Numbered from the stretch's first letter, positions 23,530-32,815 are shown. The stretch is DNA of 64,000 nt from Amycolatopsis anabasis (GCF_009765355.1 NZ_VTHK01000020.1:47931-111930); one strand, 5' to 3'. The notes: generated by a model not told the origin, from the letters alone. Translations and numbers: made by a program.

Positions 23530-24587
23530 GAATCGTGATCGTCGGCATCGGGGCGATCGGGTCGCGCCACGCGGCCTGTCTCGGCCGGGCCGGACACGAG
23601 GTCGTCACCGTGGACCGCAACGGGAACGCCGATTTCGAACGTGTCGCCGGAATATCCGGACTATCTGATGTGGACTACTGGGTGGTTGCCACGCCAACGG
23701 CGACCCACCTCGCCGTGGTCACCGACATCCTGCGGCGCCGGCCGGACGCCCGTGTCCTGCTCGAGAAACCGGCCTGCTACCCCGCGGAACTCGCCGATCT
23801 CGCGCGAACGCTCCGGCGGCATCCTCGTTGCCGGGTCGTGGTCAACGACGTCTACGCCTACAGCGAGGCCGTGCGGCGCTTCGCTGCGACGGTACGACGG
23901 TTCGGGCGATCCGACCCGATCAGGAAGATCACCGTCGAGTTCACCAAGAACCGGGAGCTGGACGTCGTCCACGGCAGGTTCGTCGACACGCGGTACGGCG
24001 AGGCGGGCTACGAGTACTTCCACATGCTGAGCATTCTTCGGTCGCTCCTTCCGGGCCGGCAGTATCGGAGCTACCTCCGGACACATCCGGCGCTGATCAC
24101 GTCCGAGATGCGGGTGCGAACCGTCGGGGCGGATCTGCCGGAGATCGAGCTGTACGCGTCATCCGCGGGCACGATCGCCTTTCCCGGCCTGGCCGGTTTC
24201 GCCTTCCCCGCGAGTGTGGCGAAACGCTACCTGGAAAGCTCGAGAATTCCGTACGGAGCGGACATGCGGTACCGGTTCGCGGACGTGGAGTTCAGCTCGG
24301 GAAAGCACGTGACCCTGGTGTTCGAGCCGTGCTACGGCACCCCGGTCGACTACAAGAATAATCACGTCGTCTACGTCCGTGACGCCGTTTCGTCGGATCA
24401 TTACCCGATCTCCGGTAACCATTTCGACGACGCGGTCCTGAGGCAGTTGGATCTCTTGCGTCAAGCGGATGACGGCACCGCCCTCATCCGCCTGGCGGAG
24501 CACCGGTTCATGGCGGACCTCAGCATGGCCGTTTCCACCGGCGGTGCGAGCCATGACAATTTCGCACGACAAGGGAGTGAGGAATGA
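23526..24587 (+). CDS. Gfo/Idh/MocA-family oxidoreductase
   Basis: A 353-residue protein with an N-terminal NAD(P) Rossmann fold ('IVIVGIGAIGSRHAACLGRA'), 'WVVATPTATHLAVV' and 'ARVLLEKPACYP', where the EKP motif provides the catalytic Lys of this family. The C-terminal alpha/beta domain is typical. Members oxidise or reduce hydroxyls of sugars, inositols and related cyclic compounds. ATGA overlaps join it to the flavoprotein before and to the unknown gene after. The probable substrate is a sugar or sugar-like intermediate, since a UDP-sugar dehydrogenase gene ends the operon. Confidence 0.86.
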   Translation: MRIVIVGIGAIGSRHAACLGRAGHEVVTVDRNGNADFERVAGISGLSDVDYWVVATPTATHLAVVTDILRRRPDARVLLEKPACYPAELADLARTLRRHPRCRVVVNDVYAYSEAVRRFAATVRRFGRSDPIRKITVEFTKNRELDVVHGRFVDTRYGEAGYEYFHMLSILRSLLPGRQYRSYLRTHPALITSEMRVRTVGADLPEIELYASSAGTIAFPGLAGFAFPASVAKRYLESSRIPYGADMRYRFADVEFSSGKHVTLVFEPCYGTPVDYKNNHVVYVRDAVSSDHYPISGNHFDDAVLRQLDLLRQADDGTALIRLAEHRFMADLSMAVSTGGASHDNFARQGSEE

Positions 24588-25783
24588 TGGAGAATATCGT
24601 GGATGTCCAGGACTTTTCCCAGCTGCTCCGGCTGGCCCCGGACATGCTCCCCGAGGTCACCGACCGGGAATCGGCCCGGTCGACGATCGCGGACCGGATC
24701 AAGACCGACGAAGCCGCTTCCGCGCTGTTCGGGCAGGCGTGCCGGTTCGAGGCGCCCTTCGCCGGAAGCTGGCTCCACGGACCGGGCGAAAAGTCCGCGT
24801 ACCTGTCGCTGGAAATGGCCGCCGATTCGCTGGACGACGAGGAGTACCGCACGACGCTGGCCGAGATCGTGCTGTCCACCTCGCCGGCCATCCCGTACGA
24901 CTTTCGCGGGCTCGCCGCGGCCGAACTCGTCCGCATCGGTCCGGGTGAGTTCACCGCGGTCCTCCAGCAGGTGGTGACGTCGTTCGAACCACTCCCGTCT
25001 CGCGCTCTCGCAGCGAAGATCAACGTCCCCACCGACGGCATCGACCACCTCTTCGACATCCCGGGCACGGCCGCGGGCCGGGTGGCCCTGCTGGCCGCCG
25101 CCAGCAGGGCCAAGACCCTGGAAAGCCGTTACCTGCTCGCCACGCGAATCCTCGGGCAGAGCGCCGAGCGGCCCACGGCACCGTCCACACCGGAACGGCT
25201 GATCGCCGAGGACGTCGGGACGAGCATGATCTCGCCGTCGGACTACCTGGTGCACTGGGACCAGGAGTTCGACGACGCGAACGGCGCCAGGCTCACCCTG
25301 GCGGAGTTGATGCGCATCGTCCTGCTGTGCCCGGAGTTCAAGCTGCCGGACGCCACCGTGCGACCCGTTCTGGTCGACTTCTACCGGTCGGTGCTGCGGA
25401 TCAGCGGCCGTTCGATCATCGGAATCGCGGCCGGTGTCTTCCACGTGGAACACGGCACCCTCGCCACGCCGTCGTACTACTACCAGGGCCGCGACGCGAT
25501 TCTCGGCAAGGGATGCGTGATCGACTGCGTGGGGGGCGCGATCCTGCAGCGGGGCACGTTCCTCGGCGGAGGGTTCATGCCCATCCTGATCCACACCCAC
25601 AAGCACATCCGCCAGGCAGGCGCCTCGGGGGCCTCGGAACGCAAGAAGATCCTCCCGTGCCTGTTCGTCGCCGAAGCGGGCGCCCGGTTCCCGATGGACG
25701 CGGTCGGCTTGTTCGAGACCGTCGACTACCTCGGGAAGAAAGCGCCGTACCCGGGAATACGGGCGCTTCCGCTCGACCACTGA
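24584..25783 (+). CDS. Unknown protein with acyltransferase-like (left-handed beta-helix) C-terminus
   Basis: A 399-residue protein that I do not recognise as a whole. The N-terminal 280 residues are mixed alpha/beta without known motifs. From about residue 300, short glycine-spaced repeats (RDAILGKGCVIDCVGGAILQ, then RGTFLGGGFMP) lead to 'ILIHTHKHI', which resembles the coils and catalytic-His segment of LbetaH acyltransferases, but the coil count is low. If real, it could acylate the operon's sugar-like intermediate (inference). It starts four bases inside the previous gene, and its stop is 26 bases before the UDP-sugar dehydrogenase gene. Confidence 0.7.
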   Translation: MMENIVDVQDFSQLLRLAPDMLPEVTDRESARSTIADRIKTDEAASALFGQACRFEAPFAGSWLHGPGEKSAYLSLEMAADSLDDEEYRTTLAEIVLSTSPAIPYDFRGLAAAELVRIGPGEFTAVLQQVVTSFEPLPSRALAAKINVPTDGIDHLFDIPGTAAGRVALLAAASRAKTLESRYLLATRILGQSAERPTAPSTPERLIAEDVGTSMISPSDYLVHWDQEFDDANGARLTLAELMRIVLLCPEFKLPDATVRPVLVDFYRSVLRISGRSIIGIAAGVFHVEHGTLATPSYYYQGRDAILGKGCVIDCVGGAILQRGTFLGGGFMPILIHTHKHIRQAGASGASERKKILPCLFVAEAGARFPMDAVGLFETVDYLGKKAPYPGIRALPLDH

Positions 25784-25809
25784 CTGTGCATGAAGGAGAG
25801 GAATATCTC

Positions 25810-27126
25810 GTGTTCGAATCCAATGTCGCCGTGGTGGGCGCCGGCTACGTCGGGCTCACGACGGCGGCATGCCTGGCTTCACTGGGCCACCGGGTCACGT
25901 GCGCGGACACCGATCAGGCCAAAGTGGACACATTACGGGCCGGTCAGGCGACCATCCGGGAACCGGGCGTGCGCGAGCTGCTCGTGCAGGGGCTGGCCGC
26001 CGACCGGCTGGAGTTCGTGCTCGGCGCGGCCGCGGCGGCGTCCGAGGCGGAGATCGTCTTCCTGTGCGTGCCCACGCCGATGGGCCGGGACGGGGCCGCC
26101 GACCTGACGACGCTGGAGTCCGTCGTGACGGAGTTACGCGACGTGCTGGCGCCCGGTTGTGTCGTGGTGACCAAGTCCACCGTCCCGGTGGGCACAGCCG
26201 TCCACATCGATGGCCTGCTCGGCCGGACCGACGTGGCGGTGGTGTCCAATCCGGAGTTCCTGCGTGAGGGATCCGCGGTGCACGACTTCCTGAACCCGGA
26301 ACGAATCGTCATCGGCTCGGAGGTTCCACCCGCCGCCGAGCGCGTCGCCGTTCTGTACAAGGAACTCGGCGCGCCCGTCGTGCAGACCGACTCGGCGAGC
26401 GCCGAAATGATCAAGTACGCGGCCAACTGCTACCTGGCGACCCGACTGTCCTACGTGAACGCGATCGCCGAGTTGTGCGAGCACCTCGGCGCCGACATCG
26501 ACGACGTGACCAGGGGAATGGGTCTCGACCAACGGATCGGCCCGTCGTTCCTGAAGCCGGGGCCCGGCTGGGGCGGATCGTGCCTGCCCAAGGACACCCA
26601 CGCGCTGCTGCGGACCGCCGAGGCGCTCGGCTGTGACTTCCCCCTGCTGCGCGCCACGATCGACACCAACCATCGACAGCACGAACTGGTGGTGGAGAAG
26701 GTCCGCCAGGCCGTGGGAGGCCGACTGACCGGGGTCCGGATCGGCCTGCTCGGACTGACGTTCAAGGCGAACACAGACGACCTGCGCGACTCCCCTGCCC
26801 TGGTGATCGCGAAGCGAATGGCCGCCGAGGGCGCGGAACTGCTGGGATTCGACCCGAGCTTGCCCGGTCCGGCACCGGGCACGACGGGGCAGATGCGGGT
26901 CGTGGACACCCCCTATCAGGCAGCGGACGGCGCCGCGGCGCTGACCGTGCTCACCGAATGGCCGGAGTTCCGCGACCTGGACTGGGAACGGATCGCAGGC
27001 TTGCTCAGCGGCCGCTCGGTCATCGACACCCGGAACCACCTGGACCCGCTCGTGTTGCGGCACGCGGGCTTGTCCTGCCGACAGGTCGGGCATCCCGCCC
27101 CGGAAGACCTCGGCCTGGCGGGATAG
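25810..27126 (+). CDS. UDP-glucose/GDP-mannose-family 6-dehydrogenase
   Basis: A 438-residue enzyme with all three family domains: N-terminal NAD fold 'VAVVGAGYVGLTTAACLA', middle 'NPEFLREGSAVHDFLNPERI' with 'SAEMIKYAANCYLATRLSYV', catalytic Cys in 'PGWGGSCLPKDTHALL', and C-terminal 'IGLLGLTFKANTDDLRDSP'. It oxidises the C6 hydroxyl of a nucleotide sugar to a carboxylate with two NAD+. GTG 25810 follows AAGGAGAGG by about eight bases. As the last gene of the four-gene run it implies a uronic-acid-type nucleotide sugar; WbpA/WbpB-like pathways pair the same families, though an aminotransferase is absent here. Confidence 0.9.
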   Translation: MFESNVAVVGAGYVGLTTAACLASLGHRVTCADTDQAKVDTLRAGQATIREPGVRELLVQGLAADRLEFVLGAAAAASEAEIVFLCVPTPMGRDGAADLTTLESVVTELRDVLAPGCVVVTKSTVPVGTAVHIDGLLGRTDVAVVSNPEFLREGSAVHDFLNPERIVIGSEVPPAAERVAVLYKELGAPVVQTDSASAEMIKYAANCYLATRLSYVNAIAELCEHLGADIDDVTRGMGLDQRIGPSFLKPGPGWGGSCLPKDTHALLRTAEALGCDFPLLRATIDTNHRQHELVVEKVRQAVGGRLTGVRIGLLGLTFKANTDDLRDSPALVIAKRMAAEGAELLGFDPSLPGPAPGTTGQMRVVDTPYQAADGAAALTVLTEWPEFRDLDWERIAGLLSGRSVIDTRNHLDPLVLRHAGLSCRQVGHPAPEDLGLAG

Positions 27127-27308
27127 CGCCTCCAGAGCGGCCCAGCGCTTCTACTACCGTTTGCACTTCGTCGCCGAGTTCGACCAGCCGATTCTGTCGC
27201 AAAGAGGTGGCCGGTATGCGGTCGGTCCCGCCGCTGGCCCCCTCATCGAAACACGCGGTTGTCCGGTCGCCACCGCATTGGAGGAACAGCCGTCCTCGCC
27301 GTGCCAAG

Positions 27309-28493
27309 TCACCCGGCGAGCAGGGGGCGGACGAACGCGGTGGTGTCCGGCAGCGAAGCGGCCATCGTGCCACCGTGATCGGCCGGGTAGGTCCGGTAGG
27401 TGCAGGGCTGCCCGCTGGCGGCCAGGTCATCAATCAGCTTTTTCGTCAGAAACGGGAACGCGACGGTGTCCTTGTCACCTTGGGCGATGAAGAACGGCCG
27501 GTCGTAGCCGGTGGTCGGGATGGTGTAGATCGCGCCCCAGGCTTGGCCGAACGGTTCGCCGAGCTGCTTGGTGAACATCTCCCCGAGGTTGACCTCGGCC
27601 ATTCGCTTGCCCATGTCCGCGCCGCAGAGCGCTTCCGCGTCGGTGAGGACGGACTCGCCCAGCGGGGTGAGGTAAGGCCGCAAGTCGAAATCGGGCCGTG
27701 CGGCCCGCAGCCCGGCCAGGATGTAGGCGATGTAGCTCTTCATCTCCGCGCCGAGCAGCGAGGGCGGAAACGCGGGGCCGACCACGGGCACCAGCCCTTG
27801 GAGGTTGGCGGGGACGCCGGTGGCCACCGCGCCGCGGTAGTCGAGTTCGGGCGCGTACTTGGTGGCCAGGTTCGCGGTGAACATCGTGGCGTGCCCGCCT
27901 TGCGACTGCCCCACCACGACCCAGCGGTTCGACAGCGCCGGAACGATCGAACGCGCCGCGCGCACCATGTCGATGACCCCGTACGCCGCGGTGCGGCCGT
28001 CCAGGTACGGATGCACGCCCGGGGTGCCCAGCCCGAGGTAGTCGGTGGCCACGATCGCGTAGCCCTCCCCCAGCCACGCGGCCAGGTAGTCCTGCGTGCG
28101 TTGGCTTCGGCCCGCGGTCGACGGTGCGCACCCGTCGCCCAGCCCGGTCGTGCCGTGCGCCCAGGACACCACCGGCCAGCCACCCGCCGGGGCCGCACCC
28201 TTCGGGAGGAACACCGACCCGCTCACCGTCACGAGCGCACCACCCACACCGGTCGAACGGTAGGAGACGTTGAACGCGTCACCCGAGCCCGGAACCCACC
28301 GATCCACCGGCAGCGGAGCGGTACCGATCACCGTCCCCGGCCCGTCCGCCGGCACCTGCCACGGCGCGGTCGCGGGCAGGCCGGAGTTCCCGGGCGGAAG
28401 CGGCAAAGCCGACGCCGGGGCGGCCGCGCTCCCCGTCACCACACTCACCGCGACGGCCGCCAGCAGGGCGACCTGCCGGAAAGATCTGGACAT
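27309..28493 (-). CDS. Secreted lipase (LIP/secretory lipase family)
   Basis: A 394-residue protein with a Sec signal peptide (hydrophobic residues 7-29 ending in an ASA-like cleavage site). The mature enzyme has 'PVVSWAHGTTGLGDGCAPS' as oxyanion region, Ser nucleophile in 'WVVVGQSQGGHATM', a late Asp in 'IAQGDKDTVAF' and His in 'YPADHGGTM'. This is the secretory-lipase group known from fungi and mycobacteria. It is expected outside the cell acting on acyl esters. It is monocistronic, with a 180-bp gap to the convergent dehydrogenase gene. Confidence 0.86.
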   Translation of the reverse strand: MSRSFRQVALLAAVAVSVVTGSAAAPASALPLPPGNSGLPATAPWQVPADGPGTVIGTAPLPVDRWVPGSGDAFNVSYRSTGVGGALVTVSGSVFLPKGAAPAGGWPVVSWAHGTTGLGDGCAPSTAGRSQRTQDYLAAWLGEGYAIVATDYLGLGTPGVHPYLDGRTAAYGVIDMVRAARSIVPALSNRWVVVGQSQGGHATMFTANLATKYAPELDYRGAVATGVPANLQGLVPVVGPAFPPSLLGAEMKSYIAYILAGLRAARPDFDLRPYLTPLGESVLTDAEALCGADMGKRMAEVNLGEMFTKQLGEPFGQAWGAIYTIPTTGYDRPFFIAQGDKDTVAFPFLTKKLIDDLAASGQPCTYRTYPADHGGTMAASLPDTTAFVRPLLAG

Positions 28494-28684
28494 CGTTTCC
28501 CCTTCTCACGTCGGCGCGGCCCAAGTGGTACCGGACAACTTCGTGACGCCGATCAGCCGCAGCCCGTTACCCGCGGACGGCGGTTTTCAACGTTGCTGAT
28601 TTCGTTTCCGGGCATTTCTGCTACCCGATTTGCGCACAAGGCGCCGCGAACAATGTCCGCAAGACAAGAACATGGAGTTTCGCC

Positions 28685-29827
28685 TCATGGTCGGATCAGG
28701 GCTTCGGTGACGATCCTGGCGGTTTTCGTCGGTGTGGGGACCGGGCTGGTCAGGCTTGCTGGGCCGAGCCGGACGACGACGGTGTCCGAACCGGGGTCGA
28801 CCTGGACGATCTGGCCGCCGAGGCCGAGGGCCCAGTACATGTCCTGCGGGGCCGATGGGACGAGTTGGGTGTGCGGGGCGTGGGCGCTGTCTTCGCGAGT
28901 CATGGGCGCCTGCACCTTGGCGACGGGGCCGAGCCGGTTGAGCCACCAGAGGTATCCGTAGGCGGTGGTGATGTCCTGGGACGGCTTCCCGGTGGCTTCG
29001 CTGACCCAGTTCTCGGGCACGGGCTGGGTGTCGTTCCAGTGCCCGTTGCGCAGGAAGAGGTAGCCGAAGCGGGCCATGTCCTGGCAGGTCGACTGCAGGC
29101 CCATGAACGTGTTGGTGTTGCCCGCCTGGTCCTGGGTCATCTTCGAGTGCTTCATGCCCAGGGGGTCGAGGAGCTTCTTCGTGGCGTAGTCGGCGGGCTG
29201 GTCGCCGGTGGCGGCGTGGAGCACGGCGTCGAGGGTCTGGATGGCGGTGTTGTTGTAGGCCCAGACCTGGCCGGGAGGGACGTCCTGGGGCTGGGAGACG
29301 GCGAACGCGGTCCGGTCCCGCGCGGCGAAGACCTTCACGGCGTCGTCGATGAAGCTGGTCCAGTGCCGGCCGGAGTCGTTGCTGAGCAGGTCCTTGACCG
29401 TGACGTCGGCGGACGGGGTTCCGGCCCAGGAGGGGATGTACTTCGACGCCTTGTCCTCGATGTTGAGCCTCTGCTCGGCCTGTGCGATACCGGCCAGAGT
29501 GCTCGACACCGACTTGGTCGCCGACCAGACCTCCTGGGCGGACGCGGGCCCCGTGCCGTTCCAGTACCAGTCGGCGACCAGCCGCCCGTGCCGGATGACC
29601 GCGAGGCAGTTCGACTTGTCCGCCTTCAATTCCTCGGCGATCTGCGCCAGCTTGGCCGGATCGAACCCGGCCGCGGCCGGATCGCCGCGTTCCCATTCCG
29701 CGCCCGGATACGGCCCATCACCCGCCTGGCCGGCGACAGCCGAACCGCTCACCGCGACGCCCGCACTGGCTGTCATCACCGCGGCGGCCACGGCGGAAAC
29801 CACCCTGCGGCGAGTCAAAAAAGGCAT
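28685..29827 (-). CDS. Secreted serine hydrolase, class C beta-lactamase/esterase family
   Basis: A 380-residue protein with an export signal (MPFLTRRRVVSAVAAAVMTA, twin arginines at 6-8) and a beta-lactamase-type fold: 'VWSATKSVSS' gives the SxxK Ser and Lys, 'VWAYNNTAIQ' the YxN motif, and a C-terminal 'YWALGLGGQIV' replaces KTG. Family members include DD-peptidases, EstB-type esterases and 6-aminohexanoate hydrolases; the SATKS form resembles the last group. ATG 29827 has GGAGGG seven bases upstream. Likely extracytoplasmic. It is probably not a true antibiotic-resistance enzyme. Confidence 0.85.
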   Translation of the reverse strand: MPFLTRRRVVSAVAAAVMTASAGVAVSGSAVAGQAGDGPYPGAEWERGDPAAAGFDPAKLAQIAEELKADKSNCLAVIRHGRLVADWYWNGTGPASAQEVWSATKSVSSTLAGIAQAEQRLNIEDKASKYIPSWAGTPSADVTVKDLLSNDSGRHWTSFIDDAVKVFAARDRTAFAVSQPQDVPPGQVWAYNNTAIQTLDAVLHAATGDQPADYATKKLLDPLGMKHSKMTQDQAGNTNTFMGLQSTCQDMARFGYLFLRNGHWNDTQPVPENWVSEATGKPSQDITTAYGYLWWLNRLGPVAKVQAPMTREDSAHAPHTQLVPSAPQDMYWALGLGGQIVQVDPGSDTVVVRLGPASLTSPVPTPTKTARIVTEALIRP

Positions 29828-30431
29828 AACTGTCCCTCCGAATCGGTAAAACCCTCGGACGCAGGAGAAAGAGTGGACGCGGCCGGGAAGCCGTGTCAAC
29901 ACCACCAGGCAGAACTCGCCCATATCCGGAATCAGTTGTCACGTTTGTGAGCGCTTTGCCGCCCGGATTTCGGGGAAGGGTGAGCGCGGCACGTTTTGCT
30001 TGTCAACCGGGTTGAAGAACTGTAGCGTTCACGGAACACTCGGGAGTATTTGGCGACCACGAATTCGAGAAGCACTTCACGGCCGACGAGGCCAGATCGC
30101 CGCCTGGGCCACCGACCGGCGGGACCGGGTACCGGATACATAGTTTCCGTGCTCCCCGCCTTGGCGGACCGATCGCGTCGCGGCGACTTCCCTGGCACAG
30201 TCGATAGAATGCGCCGGTGAGTGAACATCCGATGCTGTCCGGTGTGGAGGCCTTCGCCTCCATCGGGCAAGGCTTGCCGAGTCGGCACCGGCTCACGCGT
30301 GAAGAGGTGCGGCGGTTCACGATCGGCGTCATCGGCGCCTTCCGAGCAGGCCCATCATGGTGCTCTTCGGTGAGAAGCTCGACCCCGCCGACGAGCGATA
30401 GGGCTCAGTCCGAAGGAGGACAGCGCAGAAC
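29828..30431. other. Intergenic region with a degenerate short reading frame
   Basis: About 600 bases between a serine hydrolase and a methyltransferase gene. It presumably contains promoters for both. The only coding-like signal is the short broken frame at 30217-30401. I see no RNA gene or transposon here. Confidence 0.4.
30217..30401 (+). pseudogene. Possible frameshifted small gene
   Basis: From GTG 30217 one frame reads SEHPMLSGVEAFASIGQGLP, then SRHRLTREEVRRFTIGVIGA and FRAGP, and then degenerates. A neighbouring frame continues IMVLFGEKLDPADER to TAG 30399-30401. Adding one C in the run near 30351 would join them into a 60-residue protein. No family is recognised. It could be a real frameshift, a sequencing error or chance. 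Confidence 0.25.
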
Positions 30432-31352
30432 ATGACTTCCACCAGGTACGACGGAGACACCTGGGACCTGGCATCCAGCGTCGGCGCGACCGCCACCATG
30501 GCCGCGGCGGTCCGGGCGATCGCGACCCGCGCGGATCGTTCGCTCATCGACGACCCGTTCGCCGAGCCGCTCGTCCGGGCGGTCGGCATCGACTTCCTCA
30601 CCCGGCTGGCGACCGGCGAACTGCCACCCGACGACTTGGTCGAGCAGGTAGCGATCGACGTAGCCAAGATACGTACCAAGTTCTACGACGAGTTCTTCCT
30701 CGATGCGACGAACGCGGGCATCACGCAGGTAGTGATCCTGGCCTCGGGCCTGGATTCCCGCGCGTACCGACTGCCCTGGCCGGCCGGGACCGTGGTGTAC
30801 GAGATCGACCAGCCGCAGGTCATCGAATTCAAGACCCGCACACTGGCCGAACTGGGCGCCGCGCCCACCACCGAACGGAGAGTGGCCGCGGTCGATCTGC
30901 GCGACGATTGGCCCACCGCACTGCGCACCGCCGGATTCGACCCGGCCCGGCCGACCGCGTGGAGCGCCGAAGGCCTGCTGGGCTACCTGCCGCCCGAAGC
31001 GCAGGACCGCCTGCTGGACACCATCACCGAACTCAGCGCGCCGGGAAGCCGGGTGGCCACCGAGAGCAGGCCCAACCCGCGACCGGGCGACGACGACAAG
31101 ACGAAGGAACGCCTGCACCACATCTCGGAACAATGGCGCGCGCACGATTTCGATCCCGACATGGCGAAGCTGCGATATTTCGGCGAGCGCAACGAAGCGG
31201 CTCCCTACCTGACCGACCGCGGCTGGGTGCTGAACGGAACCAGCACCCGAGACCTGCTCGCCGCCAACGACCTTCCGCCCCTCAAGGACGACGACCTGCG
31301 CATGGGCGACGTGCTCTACGTCAGCGGCGCCCTCGACAAGACCACGAAGTAG
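30432..31352 (+). CDS. TIGR00027-type SAM-dependent methyltransferase
   Basis: A 306-residue class I methyltransferase of the actinobacterial TIGR00027/LCM-like group. The N-terminal 'SSVGATATMAAAVRA', 'LIDDPFAEPLVRAVG' and 'QVVILASGLDSRAYRLPW' are hallmark motifs, with 'VYEIDQPQVIEFKT' binding SAM and 'WSAEGLLGYLPPEAQDRLL' downstream. Such genes are numerous in mycobacteria and relatives; their substrates, often in secondary metabolism, are mostly unknown. AAGGAGG lies upstream of ATG 30432. It is monocistronic and convergent with the truncated methyltransferase. Confidence 0.87.
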   Translation: MTSTRYDGDTWDLASSVGATATMAAAVRAIATRADRSLIDDPFAEPLVRAVGIDFLTRLATGELPPDDLVEQVAIDVAKIRTKFYDEFFLDATNAGITQVVILASGLDSRAYRLPWPAGTVVYEIDQPQVIEFKTRTLAELGAAPTTERRVAAVDLRDDWPTALRTAGFDPARPTAWSAEGLLGYLPPEAQDRLLDTITELSAPGSRVATESRPNPRPGDDDKTKERLHHISEQWRAHDFDPDMAKLRYFGERNEAAPYLTDRGWVLNGTSTRDLLAANDLPPLKDDDLRMGDVLYVSGALDKTTK

Positions 31353-31392
31353 CAGCTGCTCCGCATTCGGCTCGGCCGTGCGAAACACCGAG

Positions 31393-32131
31393 TCAGCCGC
31401 GACGGGCAGTGATGATCCAGGCTCGGGAGTCGACGTGCACACCGCTTCCGGTGGCGTGCTCGGCGAGGGCGACGCGAAGCCGTCGGCGGGCGTGTTCGGC
31501 GGACTCCGCATCCATCTGGGCGAGGAGTTCCTTGGTATGGCGCATGCTGGTGACGAAGTGATGGGCGGCCGCGACGTCCGGGCCGTAGTAGACCGGCTCG
31601 CGTACGTCGACGAAGCCGACATCGGCGAAGTCAGCCGCCGTCAGGATGGCTGCCACGGCGGCGGGATCGGCGAGCGCGAACGGGTCGTTTCCGCTGTCAT
31701 CGGAATTGCCCACCGGTGCGTCGACGGCCTCGTGAACCATGGTGTACCACTCGTTGCGGTGGCGGCTCTGCCAGACCATCAGCACCAGACGCGCTCCGGG
31801 CCGCAGCGCTCGCCCGATGTTGGTGAACGCGGCTGCCGGGTCGGTGAAGAACATCGTGCCGAACCGGCTGATGCACAGGTCGAAGCGCTGTGCCGGAAAC
31901 GGATGGACCTGCGCGTCGGCCCGCAGGTACGAGATGTTGCGGAGTCCGGCCTGCTCGGTGAGGTGCCGGGCCCGTTCGACCACCGATGCCGAGACGTCGA
32001 CGCCGAGAACGCTTCCGGCCACGGCGATCCGGCCGACCTCTCGCGCGGATTCGCCCGTGCCGCAACCGATGTCGAGCACCCGGTCATACCGGCCGACTTC
32101 GGTCGCGGCGCGGAAGCGGGCACCGAGGTGG
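31393..32131 (-). pseudogene. Class I methyltransferase lacking its N-terminus
   Basis: Homology to UbiE-type methyltransferases begins abruptly at 'LGARFRAATEVGRYDRVLDI' near 32129, just before the SAM motif 'VLDIGCGTGE', and continues intact through 'RFGTMFFTDPAAAF' to the stop at 31393. The expected 30-50 N-terminal residues are missing. The upstream in-frame sequence lies inside the alpha/beta hydrolase gene read in another frame and has no family likeness. There is no ATG or GTG with a ribosome site between the hydrolase end and the SAM motif. A deletion fusing the two genes is the simplest reading; translation could still occur by reinitiation. Confidence 0.6.
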
Positions 32132-32815
32132 CGCGGTCGCCGCGTAGTCCTCCAGCATGTCCGCGAGCTCTTTGGGGCGGCTGAGCGCGACGCAATGGCT
32201 GCCGGGGATCTCGTCGGGCACGATGCCGAGGCGGTCGGGAACCAACCGGCGGAAGAAGTCGGGCGGGAAGAAGCGGTCCTCGCCGCAGAGCAGGAACCTC
32301 GTCGGCACGTCGGGCCACGCATCCAACGGCCACGGAGCGGCCATCGCGGCACTCGACGGATGCGCGCGTTCCTTGCCCATCGCCTCCTCGGCCAGTTCCC
32401 GCGGCACATCGTGGTAGAAGCTCACGTAGGGGTCCGCGCTGCCGGTCAGGCCGCCGTCACGCTCGGCTTGCTCCGCTACCGCTCTCTCGTAGCCGGTGTT
32501 GGCCCACCATTCGTCCGGCGGCTCGCCCGGCGTCGGGATCATCCCGGCCAGCAGGACCAGCACATCGACTGGCAGGCGATCGGCGACGAGCGGTGCGGTG
32601 AACGCGCCGAAGGAATGGCCCACGACGACGAGGTCCTGCTTCGAGCCGACAGCCTCGACCACGGCGTCGGCGTAGTCCGCCAGGGTCTTCGACTCGTCAT
32701 CGGCCGGAAGGTCGGGAGCCACGACGTCGTGCCCGCGCGCTCGCAGCTCGGCATCCACCAGGTGGAAGTGCCAACCGACGTCTCCCCCGCCATGGATCAA
32801 TACGAATGTGGTCAT
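32084..32815 (-). CDS. Alpha/beta hydrolase (salicylate-esterase-like), altered C-terminus
   Basis: A 243-residue small alpha/beta hydrolase: 'TFVLIHGGGDVGWHFHLVDA' at the start, Ser nucleophile in 'LVVVGHSFGAF', a late 'FLLCGEDRFFPP' Asp and 'IPGSHCVALSRPKELADML' with the His. The family normally ends about 20 residues after this His, near 'EDYAA'. Here the last 17 residues, ending RCPLPRRDRSRPV, are encoded over the 5' part of the truncated methyltransferase, consistent with a deletion junction near 32135. The triad is complete, so it may be functional. Substrate unknown. Confidence 0.78.
   Translation of the reverse strand: MTTFVLIHGGGDVGWHFHLVDAELRARGHDVVAPDLPADDESKTLADYADAVVEAVGSKQDLVVVGHSFGAFTAPLVADRLPVDVLVLLAGMIPTPGEPPDEWWANTGYERAVAEQAERDGGLTGSADPYVSFYHDVPRELAEEAMGKERAHPSSAAMAAPWPLDAWPDVPTRFLLCGEDRFFPPDFFRRLVPDRLGIVPDEIPGSHCVALSRPKELADMLEDYAATAPPRCPLPRRDRSRPV

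Noticed and set aside
28685..29827. Beta-lactam resistance enzyme
   Set aside because: The SATKS and YNN motifs fit the EstB/6-aminohexanoate-hydrolase side of the family; there is no evidence for beta-lactam hydrolysis.
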